From assembly GCF_027533845.1 (NCBI RefSeq), contig NZ_JAPZVN010000023.1:1-64000 (forward strand): 64,000 nt of DNA, read 5' to 3'. The notes under the pieces are model-generated. The model worked only from the letters and a program-made list of their open reading frames with translations, was not told where the DNA came from and searched no databases. This document shows, one piece after another, positions 58,282-64,000 of this stretch (its first letter is position 1; each line of letters begins with the position of its first letter). The DNA comes from Streptomyces sp. RPT161 (GTDB taxonomy: Bacteria; Actinomycetota; Actinomycetes; Streptomycetales; Streptomycetaceae). Both the position numbers and the translations under genes were made by a program.

Positions 58282-59697
58282 CTAGTGTCCCGTCAGGTAC
58301 TGACACAGGCCGCGCGGCTGGTACTGGCCGTGCCCTGCCCGCCCCACGTAGGTGCGGGCGTCGATGACCAACTCGCCGCGCGACAGCACGGTTTCGACCC
58401 GCCCGGTGACCCGTTTGCCCTCGTAGGCGGAGTAGTCGACGTTCATGTGGTGGGTCTCGGCGGAGATGACCTGCTCGGCGTGCGGGTCGTAGACCACGAC
58501 GTCGGCGTCGGCGCCGGGCGACAGGGTGCCCTTGCGCGGGTAGAGGCCGAACATCCGCGCCGGGGTGGCGCAGGCCAGTTCGATCCAGCGGCGGCGGCTC
58601 AACTTCCCCTCCACCACGGCCTGGTGGAGTAGGTCCATCCGGTTCTCCACACCGGGAAGGCCGTTGGGGATCCTGGAGAAGTCACCGCGGCCCAGCTCCT
58701 TCTGCCCGTTGAAGCAGAACGGGCAGTGGTCGGTGGAGACCACCGACAGGTCGTCGGTGCGCAGCGCCCGCCACAGCGCGGCCTGGTGCTCCACCGGGCG
58801 CAGCGGCGTGGAGCAGACGTACTTGGCGCCCTCGAAGTCCGGCTTGGCCAGGTCGTCGGTGGACAGGAAGAGGTACTGCGGACAGGTCTCGCCGAAGACG
58901 TCGAGCCCCAGGTCTCGCGCGTGTGCCAGCTCGGTGACGGCCTCGGCGGCGGAGACGTGCACGACGTACAGCGGCGCTTCGGCGACCCGGGCGAGCTGGA
59001 TGGCGCGGTGCGTTGCCTCGGCCTCCAGCAGCGCCCTGCGGACCTCCCCGTGGTAGCGCGGATCGGTCTGCCCGGCCGCCAGCGCCTGCTCCACCAACAC
59101 GTCGATGGCGATGCCGTTCTCGGCGTGCATCATGATCAGCCCGCCGTTGCCCGAGGCGCGCTGCATGGCCCGCAGGATCTTGCCGTCGTCGCTGTAGAAC
59201 ACCCCGGGATACGCCATGAACAGCTTGAACGAGGTGCAGCCCTCCTCCACGAGGAGGTCCATCTCCTTCAGGGTGTGCTCGTTGACGTCGGCGAGGATCA
59301 TGTGGAAGCCGTAGTCGACGGCGCACTGCCCGTCGGCCTTGGCGTGCCAGGCGTCGAGTCCCTCGCGCAGCGAGTGGCCGACGCTCTGCAGCGCGAAGTC
59401 GATGACGGTGGTGGTGCCGCCCCATGCGGCGGCGCGGGTCCCGGTGGCGAAGGTGTCAGAGGCGAAGGTTCCGCCGAACGGCATCTCCATATGGGTGTGC
59501 GCGTCAACTCCCCCCGGGATGACGTACTTTCCGGTGGCGTCGATCGTGCGGTCGGCGGTCCATCCGGCCGCGGCGCCGCTGCCGTGCGCGGCCAGCGCCG
59601 CGATCCTGGAACCCTCGATGAGGACGTCGGCGTGCACCTCGTCGGCCGCGGTGATCACCAGTCCGCCGCGGATCACCGTACGTTCGGTACGGGTCAT
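58282..59697 (-). CDS. hydA: Dihydropyrimidinase
   Basis: A 471-residue amidohydrolase. Metal ligands are His67 and His69 (AHTHMEMP), carboxylated Lys158 (SFKLFMAY), His191 (IMMHAEN), a second His in YVVHVSA and Asp in STDHCPF. It opens dihydrouracil/dihydrothymine to N-carbamoyl-beta-amino acids, the second step of reductive pyrimidine breakdown. ATG 59697 overlaps the aminotransferase stop. With beta-ureidopropionase and the aminotransferase upstream, the operon covers the late steps; dihydropyrimidine dehydrogenase is not present in the window. Confidence 0.92.
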   Translation of the reverse strand: MTRTERTVIRGGLVITAADEVHADVLIEGSRIAALAAHGSGAAAGWTADRTIDATGKYVIPGGVDAHTHMEMPFGGTFASDTFATGTRAAAWGGTTTVIDFALQSVGHSLREGLDAWHAKADGQCAVDYGFHMILADVNEHTLKEMDLLVEEGCTSFKLFMAYPGVFYSDDGKILRAMQRASGNGGLIMMHAENGIAIDVLVEQALAAGQTDPRYHGEVRRALLEAEATHRAIQLARVAEAPLYVVHVSAAEAVTELAHARDLGLDVFGETCPQYLFLSTDDLAKPDFEGAKYVCSTPLRPVEHQAALWRALRTDDLSVVSTDHCPFCFNGQKELGRGDFSRIPNGLPGVENRMDLLHQAVVEGKLSRRRWIELACATPARMFGLYPRKGTLSPGADADVVVYDPHAEQVISAETHHMNVDYSAYEGKRVTGRVETVLSRGELVIDARTYVGRAGHGQYQPRGLCQYLTGH

Positions 59698-61043
59698 GGC
59701 GTTGCCCTCCCGTCTCGCAGTCCCGCCAGCGCGGTGCGCAGCGCGTCCTCCAGGATTCCGGCGCCCTCCTCGGCCTCTGCGACCGTGAGGGTGAGTGGCG
59801 GTGCGATGCGCAGGACATTGCCCTCGCGACCGCCCTTGCCGACCAGCAGTCCGCCTTCCCTGGCGGCCTCCAGAACCGCGGCGGCGGCCCGCGGCGAGGG
59901 CTCGTCGGTGCCGGGCTCCACCAGTTCCACGCCGAGCATCAGGCCCCGGCCGCGTACCTCCCGTACCAGGGGTGAGGTGGCGGCGATCGAGCTGAGCCGG
60001 GCGGCCAGCAGTCCGCCGATCCGCCGGGCGTTGCCCTGGAGGTCGTGCTCCAGCAGGTAGGTGAGGTTGGCGAGCGCGCCCGCGGTGGTGACCGGGCTGC
60101 CGCCGAACGTCGAAATGGAGTTGGCGGTGAGGCAGTTCATCACGTCCGCGCGGGCGACCACACCACCCATGGACAGTCCGTTGCCGATGCCCTTGGCGAA
60201 GGTGAGGATGTCCGGCGGCCCCGACCGGGCGTGCGCCTGCCAGCCCCAGAAGTGCTCTCCGGTGCGCCCCCAGCCAGTCTGCACCTCGTCGGTGATCCAC
60301 AGGATGCCGCGTGGTGCGAGGACCTCGCGGAACGCGGCGAGCAGTCCGTCCGGCGGGGTGGTGAACCCGCCCACGCCCTGGATGGGTTCGGCGATCAGCG
60401 CCGCCACCGAGCCGTTGGCCTGCCCGAGGACGTCCTCCAGGTCGGCCACGCACGCGGCGGTGAACTCGGCGTCGGTGAGATGGGCGTAGGGGCCGCGGCT
60501 GCGGACGCCGCCGTGCACGTACAGCGTTTGCAGCGGTGACAGGCTCGTCGGTGACCAGGCGGTGTTGCCGGTGATGCCGATGGCGGAGAAGGAACGGCCG
60601 TGGTAGCTGTTGCGCAGCGCCAGCACCTGGTTGGAGCGGGTGTACGTGGTGGCCAGCAGCAGCGCGGTGTCGTTGGCCTCGGTGCCGGAGGTGGTGAAGA
60701 AGACCCTGGCGTCCGGGATACCGGACAACCGGGCGATGCGCTCGGCGAGTTCGACCGCGGAGCGGTTCAGGTACAGCGTGGAGGAGTGCAGGATCCTCGC
60801 GGCCTGGTCGCTCACCGCCCGGGTGACTTCGGGCAGGGCGTGCGCGGTCATGGTGGTGAGGATGCCGCCGAAGAAGTCGAGGTACCTGTTCCCTTCCGCG
60901 TCCCAGACGTGGCGGCCCTCGCCGTGGGTGATCTCGATCGGCTGCTCGTAGTACGTGGTGAGCCAGTCCGGCATGACGGCGCGGTGACGGGCGTGCAGGG
61001 TGGCGTGGCTTCCGGGTGCGGAGGTTTCGGTCATGGCCGTCAT
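59694..61043 (-). CDS. Class-III PLP aminotransferase (beta-alanine/omega-amino acid type)
   Basis: A 449-residue aspartate aminotransferase superfamily class-III enzyme. It has FFTTSGTEANDTALLLATTY, the cofactor Asp in ITDEVQTGWGRTG, the Schiff-base Lys in TFAKGIGNGLS (about residue 283) and VGKGGREGNVLRIAPPL. In this operon the expected substrate is beta-alanine or 3-aminoisobutyrate from pyrimidine breakdown. ATG 61043 is chosen; ATG 61034 and an overlapping GTG at 61052 are alternatives. It lies between the beta-ureidopropionase and dihydropyrimidinase genes. Confidence 0.9.
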   Translation of the reverse strand: MTAMTETSAPGSHATLHARHRAVMPDWLTTYYEQPIEITHGEGRHVWDAEGNRYLDFFGGILTTMTAHALPEVTRAVSDQAARILHSSTLYLNRSAVELAERIARLSGIPDARVFFTTSGTEANDTALLLATTYTRSNQVLALRNSYHGRSFSAIGITGNTAWSPTSLSPLQTLYVHGGVRSRGPYAHLTDAEFTAACVADLEDVLGQANGSVAALIAEPIQGVGGFTTPPDGLLAAFREVLAPRGILWITDEVQTGWGRTGEHFWGWQAHARSGPPDILTFAKGIGNGLSMGGVVARADVMNCLTANSISTFGGSPVTTAGALANLTYLLEHDLQGNARRIGGLLAARLSSIAATSPLVREVRGRGLMLGVELVEPGTDEPSPRAAAAVLEAAREGGLLVGKGGREGNVLRIAPPLTLTVAEAEEGAGILEDALRTALAGLRDGRATP

Positions 61044-61048
61044 AACGA

Positions 61049-61891
61049 TCACGGCTCCACAAGGTCGCCGTAGGCGTCGGGCCGGCGGTCTCGGTAGAAC
61101 GCCCACTGCTGCCTGACCTCGTCGATCATCGCGAAGTCGAGGTCTCGGACGACCAGTTCCTCCTCCTTGTCGCTGGCGGTGTCGCCGACGAACTGGCCGC
61201 GCGGATCCACGAAGTAGGACGTGCCGTAGAAGTCGTTGTCTCCGTAGCTCTCCTGTCCGACGCGGTTGATGGCGGCGACGAAGTACTCGTTGGCGACCGC
61301 TGCGGCGGGCTGCTCCAACTGCCACAGGTAGGCGGAGAGTCCGCGCGAGGTGGCGGACGGGTTGTAGACGAGTTGCGCCCCGGCCAGGCCCAGCGCCCGC
61401 CAGCCCTCGGGAAAGTGCCGGTCGTAGCAGATGTAGACGCCGATCCGGCCGACCGCGGTGTCGAAGACCGGCCAGCCCAGGTTGCCCGGCTTGAAGTAGT
61501 ACTTCTCCCAGAAGCCCTTGACCTGCGGGATGTGGTGCTTGCGGTACTTGCCGAGGACGGTGCCGTCGGCGTCGATGACGGCGGCGGTGTTGTAGTAGAA
61601 ACCGGACCGCTCGACCTCGAAGACGGGGACGACGATCACCATGCCGGTCTCGCGGGCGAGTGCGGACATCCGGCGGATGGTGGGGCCGTCGGGGACCGGC
61701 TCGGCCCAGCGGTAGTGCTCGGGCTCCTGCACCTGGCAGAAGTACGGGGCGTTGAAGACTTCCTGGAAGCCGATCACCTTGGCACCCTGGGCGGCGGCCG
61801 CGCGGGCGTGCGCCTCGTGCTTGGCGATCATCGATTCGGTGTCACCGGTCCAGGTCGCCTGAACCAGTGCGGCGCGTACAACTGTGGCCAT
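61049..61891 (-). CDS. Nitrilase-family beta-ureidopropionase
   Basis: A 280-residue C-N hydrolase with the catalytic triad Glu44 (GFQEVF), Lys118 (YRKHHIP) and Cys155 (YICYDRHFPEG). It hydrolyses N-carbamoyl-beta-alanine to beta-alanine, CO2 and ammonia, the third step of reductive pyrimidine catabolism. ATG 61891 has AAAGGAG eight bases upstream. It is the first gene of the leftward operon; the inverted repeat at 61,924 lies about 33 bases upstream. Confidence 0.9.
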   Translation of the reverse strand: MATVVRAALVQATWTGDTESMIAKHEAHARAAAAQGAKVIGFQEVFNAPYFCQVQEPEHYRWAEPVPDGPTIRRMSALARETGMVIVVPVFEVERSGFYYNTAAVIDADGTVLGKYRKHHIPQVKGFWEKYYFKPGNLGWPVFDTAVGRIGVYICYDRHFPEGWRALGLAGAQLVYNPSATSRGLSAYLWQLEQPAAAVANEYFVAAINRVGQESYGDNDFYGTSYFVDPRGQFVGDTASDKEEELVVRDLDFAMIDEVRQQWAFYRDRRPDAYGDLVEP

Positions 61892-61923
61892 CGGACAGCT
61901 CCTTTGACGCGACGTCACGCCGT

Positions 61924-61939
61924 ATCTACGCACGTAGAT
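61924..61939. promoter_or_regulatory. 16-base inverted repeat upstream of the pyrimidine operon
   Basis: ATCTACG-CA-CGTAGAT is symmetric and lies 33 bases upstream of the beta-ureidopropionase start, where the promoter should be. It is a likely operator for the operon's regulator, which is not identified. Confidence 0.5.
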
Positions 61940-62101
61940 CGCGGCTGAGAGGACGACGGTATGAGCCCTTGGCTCTCCGTGGCAAGACCACTGCGCGGGA
62001 AAGGAAGCCTCCCCGGGGGCGCGGCCCCCGAACCCCTTCGGGAACCCGCTCCCCCGAGCCCCCCGCGGGCTCCACCCCCAGAGCGGAGCCCGCCGGAGAC
62101 G

Positions 62102-62135
62102 ATCAACAGGCAAACTTGCAAGTTTGCCTGTTGAT
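62102..62135. promoter_or_regulatory. MarR operator: perfect 34-base palindrome
   Basis: The 17-base arm ATCAACAGGCAAACTTG is followed directly by its exact reverse complement. The palindrome ends 16 bases before the MarR start and overlaps the expected promoter. It contrasts with GC-rich flanks and is a textbook position for autorepression by the MarR dimer, possibly two dimers given its length. Confidence 0.8.
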
Positions 62136-62151
62136 TGTTTACCGTGCAGGC

Positions 62152-62601
62152 ATGACGGAAAAGGCAGCGGGCCCCACAGCCGGCGGCGCCGACGCGGCGA
62201 CGGAACTGTCTGTCGCCGTGGGCCAGTTGATGCGACGGCTGCGGGCGGAATCCCCCGAAGGGGCGCTCACCCCGACGCAGCGGTCGGTGATGGGGCGGCT
62301 GGACCGGGACGGACCGGCCACCACCGCCGCGCTGGCGCGCGCGGAACGCGTTCGTCCGCAATCCATGCGGATGACCCTCGGCGCGCTGGAGGAGCAGGGC
62401 ATAGTGACCCGCTCCCCGCACCCCACGGACGGCCGCCAGGTGGTCTTCTCCCTCACCCCGGCCGGCCGCAAGGGCCTGACCTCGGTGCGGCACGCCAAGG
62501 AGACCTGGCTCGCCGAGGCCATCGCCAACGCTCTCGACACCGCGGAGCGGCGCACCCTGACCGAGGCCATCGCGCTGCTGAAGCGGCTGGCCGAGTCGTG
62601 A
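62152..62601 (+). CDS. MarR-family regulator
   Basis: A 149-residue winged-helix regulator. HTH PATTAALARAERVRPQSMRM (about 55-75) and wing SPHPTDGRQVVFSLTP (about 85-100) are typical MarR. It is translationally coupled to the MFS gene (GTGA) and preceded by a perfect palindrome, so it probably represses its own operon until a drug or metabolite binds. ATG 62152 is the first start after the palindrome. The N-terminal 20 residues are flexible. Confidence 0.9.
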   Translation: MTEKAAGPTAGGADAATELSVAVGQLMRRLRAESPEGALTPTQRSVMGRLDRDGPATTAALARAERVRPQSMRMTLGALEEQGIVTRSPHPTDGRQVVFSLTPAGRKGLTSVRHAKETWLAEAIANALDTAERRTLTEAIALLKRLAES

Positions 62602-63995
62602 CACGCGTAGGGGCCCGCACCGCGGCGGCCCGCTCGGGCACCGGCGAACACGCCGGATTCGGGCGGAAGTTCATCACTCCGCTGCTGCTCGGATCCGTGC
62701 TGAACCCGGTCAACTCGACCATGATCGCGACCGCGTTGGCGGCCATCGGCACAGATCTGCACGTGGGCGCCGCGCAGACCGCCTGGCTGATGGCCTCGCT
62801 TTATCTGGCCAGCGCCATCGGCCAACCCTTGATGGGCCGGTTCGCCGACCTGCTCGGGCCGCGCCGCGTCTTCCTGGTCAGCCTGGTGCTGGTGTGCGCC
62901 GCGGGCGCGGTCGGCGCCCTCGCGCCCAGCCTCGGCTGGCTGGTGGCCTCCCGGGTGCTGCTGGGCTTCGGCACCTCGGCCGCGTACCCGGCGGCGATGG
63001 CGCTGCTGCGCGCCGAGTCCGAGCGACTCGGTCAGGAGACGCCGCGCACCGTGCTCGGGCTGCTGTCACTGGCCGGGCTGTCCAGCGCGGCGGTCGGTCC
63101 GGTGCTCGGTGGAGTGCTGACGGCCACCCTCGGGTGGCGCGCGATCTTCGCGGTGAACATCCCGCTGTCGCTGCTCGCGCTGGTCCTGGCGGCGCTGTGG
63201 CTGCCGGGCGGCAGGCCCGAGGGACCGTCGCGGACCACGGCGAGGATCGATCCGCTGGGCATCGCCCTGTTCGGTGCCGTGCTCACCACCACCACGGTGT
63301 TCCTGATGCGGCTCGACCACCCCCGGTGGCTGCTGCTGCCGGTGCTCGTGGTGCTCGGCGCGCTGCTCACCTGGTGGGAGCTGCGCCGTACCGTCCCGTT
63401 CCTCGACCTGCGCATGCTGACCCGCAACCGTGCGCTGACCACCACCTACCTACGGCACTGCGTCGCGTACCTGATCATCTACTGCGTGATGTACGGCTAC
63501 TCGCAGTGGCTGGAGGAGGCTCATGGCGTCTCGGTGTTCGACGCCGGGCTGGTGATGCTGCCGATGTCGGTGGCCGCCGCCGTCTGCTCGCTGCTGGGCG
63601 CCCGCACCAAGGGAGTTCGGGCCCAGCTCACGCTGGCCGCGGCGCTGCTCGCGGTGGGCAGCGCGGGGCTGCTGCTGGCCGGGCGGCACACTCCGCTGGC
63701 GGCCGTGCTGCTGATCGGCACGGTGTTCGGCCTGCCGCAGGGACTGACCTCCACCGGCAACCAGGCCGCCGTCTACGCGCAGGCGCCGCCCGGCGGCACC
63801 GGCGCCGCGGCCGGACTGCAGCGCACCGCGCAGTACCTCGGCGCGATCGCCGCGTCCAGCCTGATCGGCCTGTTCTACGGGTCGCGGGCGACCGACGCCG
63901 GGCTGCACGGCATGGCCGCCACCGCGGGCGTGCTGAGCCTGGTGCTCCTCGTACTGACCATCGCCGACCGGGCGCTGCGCCCCAGGCGCCGTTGA
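62598..63995 (+). CDS. MFS efflux transporter
   Basis: A 465-residue major facilitator superfamily drug transporter with about 12-13 hydrophobic segments. The MFS motif A (GRFADLLGPRRVFLVSLVLV, about residues 80-99) and motif C-like GPVLGGVLTATLGW are present. Its GTG start overlaps the MarR stop. Export of a toxic compound controlled by the MarR protein is the natural reading; substrate unknown. The stop codon lies five bases before the window edge, so the gene is complete. Confidence 0.9.
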   Translation: MTRVGARTAAARSGTGEHAGFGRKFITPLLLGSVLNPVNSTMIATALAAIGTDLHVGAAQTAWLMASLYLASAIGQPLMGRFADLLGPRRVFLVSLVLVCAAGAVGALAPSLGWLVASRVLLGFGTSAAYPAAMALLRAESERLGQETPRTVLGLLSLAGLSSAAVGPVLGGVLTATLGWRAIFAVNIPLSLLALVLAALWLPGGRPEGPSRTTARIDPLGIALFGAVLTTTTVFLMRLDHPRWLLLPVLVVLGALLTWWELRRTVPFLDLRMLTRNRALTTTYLRHCVAYLIIYCVMYGYSQWLEEAHGVSVFDAGLVMLPMSVAAAVCSLLGARTKGVRAQLTLAAALLAVGSAGLLLAGRHTPLAAVLLIGTVFGLPQGLTSTGNQAAVYAQAPPGGTGAAAGLQRTAQYLGAIAASSLIGLFYGSRATDAGLHGMAATAGVLSLVLLVLTIADRALRPRRR

Positions 63996-64000
63996 CCCGG

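Noticed and set aside
1..64000. CRISPR arrays
   Set aside because: The repeats seen (tape-measure coding repeats, DUF2637 coiled coil, octamers, heptamers) lack regular spacer-repeat structure and no cas genes are present.

Overview
The window is high-GC actinobacterial DNA, almost certainly a Streptomyces chromosome. The evidence is the codon use, the frequent GTG/TTG starts, the GTGA/ATGA gene overlaps, and a conserved ethylmalonyl-CoA pathway locus followed by psd and pssA. It has two parts: an integrated mobile element (position 1 to about 31,235, with its left end outside the window) and ordinary chromosome (about 31,235 to 64,000).

Mobile element. The left block (1-15,327) reads rightward. 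It holds conjugation genes of the actinomycete ICE (AICE) type: a DUF2637 membrane/coiled-coil protein, the FtsK-like DNA translocase TraB, and an SpdB-like membrane protein. Just behind traB is a cluster of GGGGAGGC octamers that looks like a transfer locus (clt). Then come an HTH-TPR regulator, a resolvase-like domain, a three-gene graspetide (omega-ester/amide peptide) cluster of precursor, ATP-grasp ligase and PIMT-like methyltransferase, and an isolated tape-measure-like protein. The right block (31,224 back to 15,324) reads leftward. It holds a large serine integrase, an excisionase-like gene, a long operon of small proteins, a primase-polymerase replication protein beside an iteron-like array flanking AT-rich DNA, tandemly duplicated HTH plus 79-residue modules, a second (tyrosine) integrase and a lipoprotein. 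The two blocks converge at 15,324-15,327. The serine integrase end abuts a radical SAM gene that is cut at its iron-sulfur cysteine motif, which marks the right attachment junction.

Chromosome. Positions 32,459-42,341 carry 3-hydroxybutyryl-CoA dehydrogenase, a TetR regulator, crotonyl-CoA carboxylase/reductase, ethylmalonyl-CoA mutase, a MaoC hydratase and a methylsuccinyl-CoA-type dehydrogenase, then psd and pssA (phosphatidylethanolamine synthesis). A glycerate kinase and a frameshifted BCCT transporter follow. Positions 45,622-52,378 encode a four-gene vWA-MoxR-type conflict/signalling system: a Trypco1 protein, a trypsin-VMAP protein, a MoxR AAA+ ATPase, and a SAV_2336-type protein fused to a pseudokinase and a degenerate ParA-like domain. 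Next are an arylamine N-acetyltransferase, an SCP2/gamma-glutamyltransferase pair and a phytoene-dehydrogenase-like flavoprotein. A reductive pyrimidine catabolism cluster (F420 oxidoreductase, dihydropyrimidinase, aminotransferase, beta-ureidopropionase) is followed by a MarR-MFS efflux pair with a perfect 34-bp operator palindrome.

The points most worth following up are the graspetide cluster on a conjugative element, the candidate clt and replication origin, the duplicated HTH modules, the lone tape-measure gene and the VMAP-type conflict system with its unusual three-part fusion.
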